Shown: positions 7,751 through 16,663, counted from the first letter of the stretch. The stretch: 57,797 nucleotides of DNA from Alistipes sp. (GCA_017631035.1 JAGBUB010000032.1:1-57797); one strand, 5' to 3'. Numbers and translations: made by a program. The notes: generated by a model from the sequence alone, not told the origin.

Positions 7751-8434
7751 CTACATACTCTCGAAAAACTCCCACAAATTATCCTTCGGTGCCGAGGCCG
7801 TGATGCTCACCTGCTCCTTGCGTACGGGGTGCAGGAACTCCACACGGCGTGAGTGCAACGATATGCCACCATCGGGATTAGAACGCTTGGCTCCATACTT
7901 CAAATCGCCCTTGATGGGGCAACCAATCTTCGAGAGCTGGGCGCGAATCTGATGATGACGACCTGTGAGTAGCTCCACCTCCACCAGTGTGTAGCGTGCC
8001 GAGCAACCCAGCACGCGGTAGTTGAGCATAGCCTTCTTGCCATCGGCCTTGGGCTTGTCGTAGGCGCGTGAACGGTTTGTGCGGCCGTCGCGCACGATGT
8101 AGTGTGTAAGCGAACCCTCCTCCTGCGCGGGGCGTGCCTCGACAATGGCCCAGTAGGTCTTGCGAATCTCACCCGAGCGGATCATCTCGTTCAGGCGTGT
8201 TAGGGCCTTCGATGTCTTGGCAAATACCACAGCACCACTCACGGGGCGGTCGATGCGATGCACCACGCCAAGAAAAACATCGCCGGGCTTGTGGTCGCGC
8301 ACCTTAATCATCAATTTAATATCGTTCTCCAGCGCCTCCTCCGTTTCGCGGTCGGGCTGCACCAAATCGCCACAGCGTTTATTCACCACGATAATGTGGT
8401 TGTCTTCGTAAAGTATATCTTTTGGGTGTATCAT
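7751..8434 (-). CDS. RluA-family pseudouridine synthase
   Basis: 227 residues without an S4 domain. The catalytic motif is HRIDRPVSG (Asp62; the family consensus is HRLDxxTSG), followed by KTYWAIV and the ELLTGRHHQIRAQL motif. It isomerises uridine in rRNA or tRNA; specificity (RluA-, RluC- or TruC-like) cannot be assigned by eye. First gene of the run with dtd, nuclease and DUF4924. Confidence 0.9.
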   Translation of the reverse strand: MIHPKDILYEDNHIIVVNKRCGDLVQPDRETEEALENDIKLMIKVRDHKPGDVFLGVVHRIDRPVSGAVVFAKTSKALTRLNEMIRSGEIRKTYWAIVEARPAQEEGSLTHYIVRDGRTNRSRAYDKPKADGKKAMLNYRVLGCSARYTLVEVELLTGRHHQIRAQLSKIGCPIKGDLKYGAKRSNPDGGISLHSRRVEFLHPVRKEQVSITASAPKDNLWEFFESM

Positions 8435-8454
8435 AAACTTGGTTGTATATAATA

Positions 8455-8889
8455 TTATATCCTAAATAATAAGATTCCTTCAGATATAATCGTACTAATT
8501 TCAGATTCCGCACTCTTTGGATAAATAGGGTGAAGGCTTTTGTTTAATTGAGGACATAACCAATGACAACTTTCTATTTTTTCTTCTTCCATTTCTTCTA
8601 AATGCAGTAATTCCGCTCCCGTAATATCTGTTTTAATGCCTATTGGATTTTGACAGTACATATATGTATTGATATTGATTTCTGCATATGTATTCGAATA
8701 ACTATATCCATCTACTTGTTTCTCAATAGTTTTAATGCTTGTTACTGGATAATAATACATTTTCCCATTTCTCTCTTTTACTACAAAACAAGATATAAGT
8801 CTTGGATTTACTACTTTATTTGGGTATTTATCAGAAAGAGCTTCTAAAACATTAGATATGTAATCGCTTAGATAATATGCACATCTCAT
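8455..8889 (-). CDS. AT-rich orphan hypothetical protein
   Basis: 144 residues, not recognised. No signal peptide or membrane segment. It is Tyr/Asn/Ile-rich with codon use and base composition clearly more AT-rich than its neighbours, as is the flanking DNA up to about 9010. The fold may be alpha/beta with alternating hydrophobic strands (MYYYPVTSIKTI). It lies alone between the pseudouridine synthase gene and cdd. Likely a horizontally acquired single gene; an immunity- or defence-related role is possible but nothing in the sequence shows it. Confidence 0.55.
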   Translation of the reverse strand: MRCAYYLSDYISNVLEALSDKYPNKVVNPRLISCFVVKERNGKMYYYPVTSIKTIEKQVDGYSYSNTYAEININTYMYCQNPIGIKTDITGAELLHLEEMEEEKIESCHWLCPQLNKSLHPIYPKSAESEISTIISEGILLFRI

Positions 8890-9006
8890 CTTATTAGTTT
8901 TTTATTGTTTTACCGAATTATTTAATGCTTTTTGAAGTTATTAATTTGTATTTTAACACATTATATAGACATATTGACAGTAGTACAATTATTAGTATAC
9001 TTTGCC

Positions 9007-9462
9007 TTATAACATAAAAGTAAACGGTAACAGACTCTCGGCACTCTCCACCGTTGTGGCTGTTCCGCCTCCCGCCATAATGATGCGTATGGGACTCTGC
9101 TGACGCCGCTCCGCATCCAGTATCACCTGCCGACACGCTCCGCAGGGGTAGCACTCCCTCTCCGAGGGGTCGGAGGCAATGGCAAGGGCCTCGATGGGGT
9201 CTGTGGCGTAGTTCGTAGCGTAGTAGTGGAGCAGTGACCGTTCGGCACACATACCCGAGGGGAACACCTCGCTCTCGCAGTTCGCGGCCGTGATGATCTC
9301 GCCGCTAAGCAGTCGTGCCGCCGCACCTACCCTAAAATGTGAGTAGGGAGCGTAGGCTCGAAGGGTGGCCTCGGTAGCCGCCTCGACAAGGGCTCTATCC
9401 TCTGTGGGTAGTGCCTGCAAGGAGTCAAACTGCTCGTAGATAATCTCTTTTTGCTGTCTCAC
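9007..9462 (-). CDS. cdd: Cytidine deaminase
   Basis: 151-residue zinc hydrolase that deaminates cytidine and deoxycytidine to uridine forms in pyrimidine salvage. Zinc ligands and catalytic Glu are seen in CAERSL (Cys72, Glu74) and PCGACRQ (Cys107, Cys110), the homotetrameric cytidine deaminase pattern. The FRVGAAARL substrate segment is present. It is transcribed away from the PfkB kinase gene from a paired promoter region. Confidence 0.94.
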   Translation of the reverse strand: MRQQKEIIYEQFDSLQALPTEDRALVEAATEATLRAYAPYSHFRVGAAARLLSGEIITAANCESEVFPSGMCAERSLLHYYATNYATDPIEALAIASDPSERECYPCGACRQVILDAERRQQSPIRIIMAGGGTATTVESAESLLPFTFML

Positions 9463-9481
9463 TTTCGCTCTTTTCTTTTTG

Positions 9482-9512
9482 CAAATATACTACAACGCAC
9501 GGCGAGAACAAA
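9482..9512 (-). promoter_or_regulatory. Promoter of cdd
   Basis: Minus-strand TTTG (9509-9512), 19-nt spacer, TATATTTG (9482-9489): full Bacteroidota consensus, 20 nt before the ATG. Confidence 0.8.
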
Positions 9513-9519
9513 ATTTATT

Positions 9520-9551
9520 TTTGCGATTAACAAAACACTTTTCTATATTTG
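9520..9551 (+). promoter_or_regulatory. Promoter of the PfkB kinase-deformylase pair
   Basis: TTTG (9520-9523), 20-nt spacer, TATATTTG (9544-9551). It faces away from the cdd promoter; the two -33 elements are only 7 nt apart, so transcription of the pair may be mutually exclusive or jointly controlled. Confidence 0.8.
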
Positions 9552-9617
9552 TACTCATAAAATGAGAGTAATAACTTTTTATAGATAAGTAAAGTAACAA
9601 AAAATAGAGATTTTTCG

Positions 9618-10511
9618 ATGGAATCAACAAATCAAATGGTTATTGTCGGCCTGGGCGAGGTTCTTTGGGATATGCTCCCCGACGGCAAAAAAATAGGTGG
9701 CGCACCCGCCAATTTCGCATATCACATTTCGCAGTGCGGCTTCCCTACATATCTGGTCAGTGCCGTAGGTCGTGACGAATTGGGTGAGCAGATTCGTGAC
9801 ACGCTCTCAGTGGCAGGTCTTAATGTTCTGCTTCCTGTTGTGGAGCAGCCCACAGGTACCGTCGACGTTGAGCTCGATGGCGAGGGTGTTCCTCAGTACA
9901 CCATCCGCGAGAATGTGGCGTGGGATAATATCCCCTTCACTCCCGAGGTGGAGGCGCTGGCTAAGCGCACCGCTACGGTTTGCTTCGGCACATTGGCACA
10001 GCGAGGCGAGCAGTCGCGCAAGACCATCGAGGCTTATCTTGCCGCTATGCCCGAGGAGGGTGTTAAGGTGTGCGATATGAACCTGCGTGGCAACTACTAC
10101 TCGAAGGAGGTTATCGAGTCATCGATGCGCGTGAGCGATGTTGTGAAGGTAAATAGCGAGGAGCTCGTTGAGATTTGCCGTGTGTTGGGTGTAGAGTTCA
10201 CCGACCAGCATCTGGTGGCTCGCGACTTTATCGAGCAGTATAAGCTTGAGATGTTTATCGTGACTTGCGGCACCGAGGGTAGCTTCGTATATTGCGATGA
10301 CGAGAATGCATCGTGCCTGCCCACTCCCTCAGTTGAGGTGGTCGATACGGTAGGTGCTGGCGACGCCTTCACTGCAATCTTCGTTGCCGGTATGTTGGGT
10401 GGCTTGGAGGTGCGCTGGGCGCATATGTTGGCTGTTGAGGCAGCGGCATACGTCTGCACACAGGCCGGAGCAATGCCTGTCTTGCCCGACGATATTAAGG
10501 AGCGTATCTAA
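9618..10511 (+). CDS. PfkB-family sugar kinase (fructokinase-like)
   Basis: 297 residues. PfkB signature 1 is the GGAPANFAYH region near the start and signature 2 is DTVGAGDAF (243-251, catalytic Asp249). The N-terminal GLGEVLWDMLPDG is typical of bacterial fructokinases (ribokinase superfamily). ATP-dependent phosphorylation of fructose or a related ketose is likely. The peptide deformylase gene starts 2 nt after its stop, so the two are cotranscribed. Confidence 0.87.
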   Translation: MESTNQMVIVGLGEVLWDMLPDGKKIGGAPANFAYHISQCGFPTYLVSAVGRDELGEQIRDTLSVAGLNVLLPVVEQPTGTVDVELDGEGVPQYTIRENVAWDNIPFTPEVEALAKRTATVCFGTLAQRGEQSRKTIEAYLAAMPEEGVKVCDMNLRGNYYSKEVIESSMRVSDVVKVNSEELVEICRVLGVEFTDQHLVARDFIEQYKLEMFIVTCGTEGSFVYCDDENASCLPTPSVEVVDTVGAGDAFTAIFVAGMLGGLEVRWAHMLAVEAAAYVCTQAGAMPVLPDDIKERI

Positions 10512-10513
10512 CG

Positions 10514-11119
10514 ATGAAACGATTGCTCATAATGATGGCGACCTCTTTGGCTATGATGGGCTGTGGCGAGAGTTTTACCTCGGCTGAGCGTGAAGTGATT
10601 TGCCAGGGCGAGGGCATAATGCGTGTGCTGAGTATTGACAACGAGGCCGACTCGTTGTTCCTGCGCGAGGAGTCGTTACCCGTCAGCGAGTCGATGTTGC
10701 AGACCGAGGAGTGGACTCTTTTGCGTGAGCGTATGTTGCTCACGGTGCAGGACCCCGAGGCTACGGGTGTAGGCATAGCTGCTCCGCAGGTGGGTATCCA
10801 TAGAAATGTTGTCGCTGTGCAGCGCTTCGATAAGGAGGGTGAGCCGTTTGAGTTCTTCATCAACCCCGAAATTATTGAGCACGTGGGCGAGCGGGCCGAT
10901 GGTGGCGAGGGATGCCTATCGGTGCCCGAACTCTATGGCAATGTGAGTCGCTGGCAAGAGATAGTGCTTCGTTATCGTGACGAGGAGTTCGTCGAGCACA
11001 CCGAGCGCATCGAGGGCTTCACAGCCGTTATCTTCCAGCACGAAGTGGATCACCTCTCGGGGCGTCTCTTTATCGACTACCTGTCGGCAGAGGCCCTTGA
11101 TGAGGCTATCGAAGAGTAA
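10514..11119 (+). CDS. Peptide deformylase with lipoprotein-type N-terminus
   Basis: 201 residues. All three deformylase motifs are intact: GIAAPQVG (87-94), EGCLSVP (132-138, metal ligand Cys134) and HEVDH (176-180, ligands His176 and His180, catalytic Glu177). Deformylases remove the formyl group from nascent protein N-termini in the cytosol. This one begins MKRLLIMMATSLAMMGCGES, a good lipoprotein signal with Cys17 in the lipobox, which would export it. Met36 (10619) aligns with the usual start of cytosolic deformylases, so either the long start is real and the enzyme is extracytoplasmic, or translation starts at 10619. The 2-nt spacing to the kinase gene favours the long start. The 3' end overlaps the convergent barrel gene by 14 nt. 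Confidence 0.88.
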   Translation: MKRLLIMMATSLAMMGCGESFTSAEREVICQGEGIMRVLSIDNEADSLFLREESLPVSESMLQTEEWTLLRERMLLTVQDPEATGVGIAAPQVGIHRNVVAVQRFDKEGEPFEFFINPEIIEHVGERADGGEGCLSVPELYGNVSRWQEIVLRYRDEEFVEHTERIEGFTAVIFQHEVDHLSGRLFIDYLSAEALDEAIEE

Positions 11120-12365
11120 ATCGTAATCCGATATTCAAACTAAAGTCTAAGGGACGCTCATTGTAGAGCGTCTCTATTTTTGTGCCATTGGCGAAGCGAT
11201 AACCAACGCTCGGCTCGGCATATATGGCTACCGTAGGCCATAGGTTGAACTGCGCACCTGCGGCTGCATTTATCGACCACTGCAACTCCTTTACCTTTAC
11301 GTCGCTACGTTGCGAATCAGCCTTCTCACCATCGAGGAAGTAGTTTGTGCGCGACGAGCCGGCGATGCTCTTCTCGACCATTCCTCCACCCGATACATAG
11401 AATGTGAAACGGTTCGACTGCCATATATTGTACACTGCGTTGAGCGGTATGCCCAGGTAGTGCAACGAGGTGCGCTCGTCGAAGTAGTTGGCCTTGTCGC
11501 CAATGGTGGTCTCGGATGTGAGTTTTGTGTAGGTCACACCACTCTCGATGGCCCATCTGTCGGTGATGTTGAAACGCAGCAGGGCTCCCACTCTCACGGG
11601 CAGGTGGTGATGGCGGTCGGTAGTGATTGTATGTTCGTTATCATAGGTCACAAAGTCGGTCGAACCTTGCGAATAGTTGGCTTTTACACCCTGAAGCACC
11701 GAGTTTACTACAAACACCGACTGCGAACTATGGTTGCTCTGACCTATGGGTAGGCCCGATGCCTGCAGACTGGCCATAAGGCCTCGAGTGCTGCGACGCT
11801 TGGTGGGCGTTGCCTGAAATATGCTTCTTGACGTAGGCTCTGCGGTGCGCTGACGAGCTACGCTATTTTGCTGAGTTGTAGCCTTTTGCGGTGTCTCAGT
11901 CTTTTGTGGTGCCGATGGTCTCTCCTCCACAGTGGTTGCGCTTTGCTCAAGCGAGGTAGTTCGTGGGGTGTCGTCGATTGTAGCCGTAGGAGCGTCGGCC
12001 ATTACGGGCAGGGTGGTTGCTATATGTTTCGCTGCGGGTGCAGGCTCTGCGACCTCTGCAGGTGTTACCTTGTCGGCCTCTGGCTCGGGTTGTGACTCTA
12101 CCATTGAGGGTGTGTTGAGGGCGAGCATAGCCTCACCTACGGTTGGCTCCTCAACATCGAGCAGTATATATCCCGCGGCAACGGCAACAGCTACCACGGC
12201 GGCTACTGCTGTGCGTCGCACCCATAACGGTACGATGCGAGCCTGCGGTGCAGGGGTCTGCGTCGCGGGCATAGCGCTCATTATGTCGTCAAAAAGAGCC
12301 TTGGGAGCCTCCATCTCGTACTGCTCCATACGTTGGCGTAGCTCTTCACTCCAATCTTTACTCAT
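11106..12365 (-). CDS. Envelope-spanning beta-barrel protein, putative anti-sigma partner (Dma-like)
   Basis: 419 residues in four parts: a cytoplasmic N-terminus (1-45; WSEELRQRMEQYEMEAPKAL, the pattern seen in Bacteroidota proteins encoded after ECF sigma genes), one transmembrane helix (about 47-69), a Pro/Ala/Thr-rich linker (about 70-210), and a C-terminal outer-membrane beta-barrel of the PF13568 kind (about 215-419, ending in a Phe/Leu/Arg strand). Its start overlaps the stop of the upstream sigma factor gene by 4 nt (ATGA). Dual-membrane-spanning anti-sigma factors with this architecture are known from Bacteroides thetaiotaomicron (Dma family, linked to vesiculation). Assignment here is by architecture and context. 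Confidence 0.78.
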   Translation of the reverse strand: MSKDWSEELRQRMEQYEMEAPKALFDDIMSAMPATQTPAPQARIVPLWVRRTAVAAVVAVAVAAGYILLDVEEPTVGEAMLALNTPSMVESQPEPEADKVTPAEVAEPAPAAKHIATTLPVMADAPTATIDDTPRTTSLEQSATTVEERPSAPQKTETPQKATTQQNSVARQRTAEPTSRSIFQATPTKRRSTRGLMASLQASGLPIGQSNHSSQSVFVVNSVLQGVKANYSQGSTDFVTYDNEHTITTDRHHHLPVRVGALLRFNITDRWAIESGVTYTKLTSETTIGDKANYFDERTSLHYLGIPLNAVYNIWQSNRFTFYVSGGGMVEKSIAGSSRTNYFLDGEKADSQRSDVKVKELQWSINAAAGAQFNLWPTVAIYAEPSVGYRFANGTKIETLYNERPLDFSLNIGLRFTLR

Positions 12366-12919
12366 AGTGTTGTCGTTTTTTGCGAGTTATACTCCTTAAT
12401 CATACGTGCCAGCAGGGCTTTGGCACGGTGTAGTTGCGAGGCCGATGTGCTCTCGGTGATTCCTAACCGCTCGGCTATCTCGCGATGCCCCAGTCGCTCG
12501 AATACATATAGGTTGAATATGGTGCGGTATCCTGTGGGCAGTTGTCGTATCAGAGCGTGTATCTGCTCGATGGCTATGTTATCCGTTGGCGGGTCCTCCT
12601 CCTCTTCTCTAATGTCGGGCAGGGACTCCAGCGGTATGCTCTTTACTTTCTGCTTTAGGTGGTCGAGGGCTACGTTCACCACAATGCGTACCATCCACCC
12701 TCGTAGCGCACCTTCGCCTCGGCTCTCAAATCGCGATATCGAGGAGAATATCTTCACAAATCCCTCCTGCAACACATCGCGTAGCAATGTGTCATCCACA
12801 TAACGCGACGCTACGGCCGTCAGATAACCTATGTGACGGTCGTAGAGTTCCTTCATAGCCGTGCTCTCGCCCTCTTTGATGCGGGTTATGAGTTCGGCCT
12901 CTGTCGCGTGGTGTGTCAT
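12362..12919 (-). CDS. ECF RNA polymerase sigma factor
   Basis: 185 residues: sigma region 2 (about 25-90, with DVLQEGFVKIF and the WMVRIVVNVALDHLK segment) and region 4 (about 130-180, helix-turn-helix GHREIAERLGITESTSASQLHRAKALL). It has no extra domains. It overlaps the downstream barrel/anti-sigma-like gene by 4 nt, so the two form a regulatory pair. Confidence 0.93.
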   Translation of the reverse strand: MTHHATEAELITRIKEGESTAMKELYDRHIGYLTAVASRYVDDTLLRDVLQEGFVKIFSSISRFESRGEGALRGWMVRIVVNVALDHLKQKVKSIPLESLPDIREEEEDPPTDNIAIEQIHALIRQLPTGYRTIFNLYVFERLGHREIAERLGITESTSASQLHRAKALLARMIKEYNSQKTTTL

Positions 12920-12945
12920 ATCGTGAGAGGGCAGTTTCGAATCTC

Positions 12946-13677
12946 TTACTTAAGCTTGAGTGTGGGGCGTACGGCTGCCGATGAACCCGATGAGGGGCTG
13001 TCCTGACGGGTGCAGTAGTCAAATTCAGCCGTCTTCTCGCCTGAGAATGAGTCCCACTTAAGAGTAAGCTTTACGGTCTGGCCCTCGGTGTCGGGCAAGG
13101 TGTTGAGGCGGAATGCTACCAAGCCATCGTACATATCACCACGGTGGTCGCCGTGTGCGTCGTGGCGGAAACGTACCTCGTAGGGGTTCTCGGGATTCTC
13201 GGCCACGAGGTTTACGTGGTGAGGCTGTCCCGTGTTGCTTGAGATGGTGCGGAAGCGAAGTGTAAGGTAGCCATCCTCGACAATTGTCACCCAGTCGTCG
13301 ATGATCTCAACGGGGTCGTCGCCATAGAACTCCTCGGTTGCGCCCTTGATTATAGTCGGCTTGGTCAGAATGTCGTCCATCCAGGTAAGGCGTACAGCCT
13401 TGTCGTAGGGTGCGGGATCCTCGTTTACCTCGGTGTAGTATACCAATGCACGTACCTCCTCGCTACCATAGGGCGAGCCCTTCATATTTACGGGCTTGAG
13501 GGTTGTATTCTCATCGAGCTGCATATAGAATGAGTTGGCATCAACGGGCTTTACGGTAACAAGGGCGGTGGGGAACATTGCGCCCGGATTGTCGTCGTCG
13601 TGCACGTCGCACGATGTGATAAAAGATGTAGCAAAAAGGGCTACGGCCATCATAAGTGTAAGTCGGAAACTCTTCAT
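12946..13677 (-). CDS. NigD-like lipoprotein
   Basis: 243 residues from the chosen start MKSFRLTLMMAVALF, which gives a normal lipoprotein signal with lipobox Cys near residue 23 (FITSCDVHDDD). The frame is open 19 codons further upstream, but that extension is not signal-like. The body resembles the NigD family (OB-like N-terminal and beta-sandwich C-terminal domains), exported lipoproteins common in Bacteroidales and first named from a Prevotella bacteriocin locus; function is mostly unknown. It is 26 nt upstream of the sigma factor gene on the same strand. Confidence 0.8.
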   Translation of the reverse strand: MKSFRLTLMMAVALFATSFITSCDVHDDDNPGAMFPTALVTVKPVDANSFYMQLDENTTLKPVNMKGSPYGSEEVRALVYYTEVNEDPAPYDKAVRLTWMDDILTKPTIIKGATEEFYGDDPVEIIDDWVTIVEDGYLTLRFRTISSNTGQPHHVNLVAENPENPYEVRFRHDAHGDHRGDMYDGLVAFRLNTLPDTEGQTVKLTLKWDSFSGEKTAEFDYCTRQDSPSSGSSAAVRPTLKLK

Positions 13678-13793
13678 AAATCTATTTTTTTTAGTTAATT
13701 TTACTTTTGTTTGAGTAGGGATTTCTTCACTCATCTATACATTAAACGCCGGAATGAGGAAATCTTGCATCGCAATATAAAATTTTTTTGTGT

Positions 13794-13801
13794 TATCTTT
13801 G
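13794..13801 (+). promoter_or_regulatory. Candidate -7 box for lnt-folC
   Basis: TATCTTTG, 17 nt before the lnt ATG at 13819, implying a very short leader. The -33 element is not convincing. Confidence 0.5.
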
Positions 13802-13818
13802 CAATAAATATAAGATTT

Positions 13819-15366
13819 ATGCGACAAAGATTATTATGCGTACTCCTCTCCGTCGGCCTGCTCTCGTTTGGCTGGCTCGGAGGTAACGGTCTTACGCTCT
13901 TGGTAGCGTTGGTACCCTTATTATATATAAGTGCTTCGCTTGGCTCATCGTCACGCGACTGGTGGCGTATGGCAGGATGGGCAGCTCTCACCTTCGTGGG
14001 CTGGAATGCAGCCACCGTGTGGTGGATATGGATTGCCACTCCTGTGGGTCCGTTGGCTGCAACGTTCTTCTCGACGATGTGGAATATGCTGGCCTTTATG
14101 CTCTTCCACTATGTGTCGAAGCGTGCCCCTAAGAGTGTCGCCTACACGGTGCTGGTGGCAGCGTGGGTGGCAGCCGAGTATCTCTACACCTACACCGAGG
14201 TTATCTCCTTCCCGTGGCTTACGCTGGGTAATGGTTTCTCGGGCGATGTGTGGGCTGTGCAGTGGTACGAATATACAGGCGTTATGGGTGGCTCTATGTG
14301 GGTGATGCTCAGTAATATAGTGGTGTACGAAGCCCTGCTGCAGCGCTCCTTGGCCTCTCGCATCAGAGCCCTGGCTGTAATTATTCTGCCTTTGGTGGCA
14401 TCGCTCTGCATCTATTTCACCTATAGCCCTAATACCGAACGAGCAAAGGTGGCGGTTATCCAACCTAACGTTGATTGTTATGACGAAAAGTTCAATAACA
14501 CTTCGCAGAAGCAGTTCGACAACTTGGTGGATCTGATTTCGCAGACCCCCTCCGATGCGCAGATTATAGTTATACCCGAGACGGCTCTCCCCTCGACCTA
14601 CGATGAGGACGAGCCCATTACAGCGAACGAGGAGTTGCTACGTTTCAGTGTGCTGGTGGGTGATAGTCACCCCTCGGCTATGATGACCATAGGTGCTACC
14701 TCGGTAAAGAGCTATGATACCGACTATAAGCCCACACCTACGGCGCGCGAGTCGTGGGGTATGTACTACGATGTCTATAACTCGGCTCTGGCCATTGGTA
14801 GCGATAAGGACTACCTCCACCATAAGATGCGTCTTGTAATCGGTGTCGAGGCTATGCCGCTATTCTTTAATTCGTTCATCGACTTGGGCGGCATATCGGG
14901 ACAGTTGGGGCGTAACGACAAGGCCACCGTATTCGAGAAGAATGGCCTTAAGGCTGGCCCTGCCATATGCTACGAGGGACTCTATGGCGAGTGGTTTGCC
15001 CGCTTCGTTAGGGAAGGTGCCGAGGTTATGCTGGTTATGTCGAACGATGGCTGGTGGGGCAACACCCCCGGACACCGTCGTCTATTCGACTTCTGTCGCC
15101 TCCGAGCCATCGAAACCCGCCGTGCGGTGGCACGTAGTGCCAATACCGGAATTTCGGGATTTATCACCTCGCGAGGTGATGTCGATCAGCGCCTTGAGTG
15201 GGACGAACGAGGCGTATTGGTGCAGGATGTTGAGCGCTCGACGCGCAGTACTATGTATGTTCTCTATGGCGACTGGGTAGGACGTATGGCATTGCTTGTA
15301 ACGTTCCTTGCCGTGATGTACTTTACGGCCTATCGCATACGTCGTAGAAACCATTTGGTAGATTGA
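13819..15366 (+). CDS. lnt: Apolipoprotein N-acyltransferase
   Basis: 515 residues from MRQRLLCVLL. The frame is open from 13711, but the upstream part is polar and overlaps the NigD-like gene's promoter side, and the -7 box sits inside it. The N-terminal half has about six to seven membrane helices; a periplasmic nitrilase-like domain follows. The triad is visible: Glu254 (VIPETALPS), Lys336 (HHKMRLV) and Cys384 (GPAICYEG). It adds the third acyl chain to lipoproteins in the inner membrane. folC begins 1 nt after the stop. Confidence 0.94.
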   Translation: MRQRLLCVLLSVGLLSFGWLGGNGLTLLVALVPLLYISASLGSSSRDWWRMAGWAALTFVGWNAATVWWIWIATPVGPLAATFFSTMWNMLAFMLFHYVSKRAPKSVAYTVLVAAWVAAEYLYTYTEVISFPWLTLGNGFSGDVWAVQWYEYTGVMGGSMWVMLSNIVVYEALLQRSLASRIRALAVIILPLVASLCIYFTYSPNTERAKVAVIQPNVDCYDEKFNNTSQKQFDNLVDLISQTPSDAQIIVIPETALPSTYDEDEPITANEELLRFSVLVGDSHPSAMMTIGATSVKSYDTDYKPTPTARESWGMYYDVYNSALAIGSDKDYLHHKMRLVIGVEAMPLFFNSFIDLGGISGQLGRNDKATVFEKNGLKAGPAICYEGLYGEWFARFVREGAEVMLVMSNDGWWGNTPGHRRLFDFCRLRAIETRRAVARSANTGISGFITSRGDVDQRLEWDERGVLVQDVERSTRSTMYVLYGDWVGRMALLVTFLAVMYFTAYRIRRRNHLVD

Positions 15367-15367
15367 T

Positions 15368-16663
15368 ATGAACTATAGCCAAACCATTGAATACCTGTTT
15401 GCTACGACGCCATCGTTTCAGGCCGTCGGAGCCGATGCATATAAGCCCGGACTGGAGCGCGTGACAGAGTTTTGCCGCCTGCTGGGTAACCCCCAAAACA
15501 ACTATTTGACCATTCACGTTGCCGGCACCAATGGCAAGGGCTCGACCTCACATATGCTTGCTTCGATACTCCAGCACGCGGGCTATCGAGTAGGCCTGTT
15601 CACATCGCCCCACTTGCGCGATTTTCGTGAGCGTATGCGTGTCGATGGCACTATGATTTCGGAGCGAAGGGTGGTTGATTTTGTGGCCGAGCACAAGGAG
15701 CAGATGCTCAAACTCGGACTCTCGTTTTTTGAGATTACTACGGCTATGGCCTTCAACTTTTTCGCCGAGAGCGACGTCGAGGTAGCTATTATCGAGACAG
15801 GGTTGGGTGGTCGTCTCGATGCCACCAACATCATAAAGCCCATACTCAGCATTGTAACCAATATCGGTCTCGACCACACCGAATTTTTGGGCAATACCCT
15901 GCCCGAGGTGGCTCGCGAGAAGGCGGGTATAATCAAGCAGGGCGTACCTGTGGTGTTGGGCGAAGCCTCTGAGGAGTATAACGGTGTATTTGAGGAGCGT
16001 GCCGAGGCTCTCCGTTCGCGAGTTATCTATGCCGAGCGAGAGATTGAACTCCTCGAGCAGTGTCCCTGCAACGAGGGGCAGATGTTCCGCATCGAACGGC
16101 AGCGGGATAATCATCGCTTCACCTTTATTCTCGACTTGGCTGGCGAGTACCAGAATCACAACGTGCTGACGGTGGCCGCAGCCGTCGATTATTTAGATCG
16201 TCATACCTCCCTTACCATTAGCCGTTATGCCTTCCTTGACGGTATGGCTACGGCGGCTGTGTCAACCCACCTGTCGGGTCGCTGGCAGATTATCGCCCGC
16301 AAGCCTTTGGTGGTGTGCGATACGGGGCATAATGCTCACGGTGTCAGGTATGTAGCCGACCAGTTGCGTTCGCTGGCCACATCCTATGCCAATATCTATT
16401 GTATACTCGGTTTTGCTCGCGACAAGCAGATTGACGATGTGTTGGGACTCTTCCCCCAGCAGGCTCACTTTATCTTCACACAAGCCTCCACACCACGAGC
16501 GTTGCCGGCTGAGGAGCTGGCCGCCAAGGGCGCTACGGCGGGCCTTAAGGGTGAGGTGATAAAGTCGGTGCGCGAGGCCTATGAGTGGGCGCGAGCCAAA
16601 GCTCAGAATGACGATGTTATTTTTATCGGTGGAAGCAATTATGTCGTTGCCGAGATAATGTAA
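15368..16663 (+). CDS. folC: Bifunctional folylpolyglutamate/dihydrofolate synthase
   Basis: 431-residue Mur-ligase-family enzyme that glutamylates dihydropteroate and folates. The P-loop is in HVAGTNGKGSTSHML, followed by the FTSPHLRDFRERM omega-loop segment and the ETGLGGRLDATN and GLDHTEFLG motifs. Length is normal. Cotranscribed with lnt. Confidence 0.95.
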   Translation: MNYSQTIEYLFATTPSFQAVGADAYKPGLERVTEFCRLLGNPQNNYLTIHVAGTNGKGSTSHMLASILQHAGYRVGLFTSPHLRDFRERMRVDGTMISERRVVDFVAEHKEQMLKLGLSFFEITTAMAFNFFAESDVEVAIIETGLGGRLDATNIIKPILSIVTNIGLDHTEFLGNTLPEVAREKAGIIKQGVPVVLGEASEEYNGVFEERAEALRSRVIYAEREIELLEQCPCNEGQMFRIERQRDNHRFTFILDLAGEYQNHNVLTVAAAVDYLDRHTSLTISRYAFLDGMATAAVSTHLSGRWQIIARKPLVVCDTGHNAHGVRYVADQLRSLATSYANIYCILGFARDKQIDDVLGLFPQQAHFIFTQASTPRALPAEELAAKGATAGLKGEVIKSVREAYEWARAKAQNDDVIFIGGSNYVVAEIM

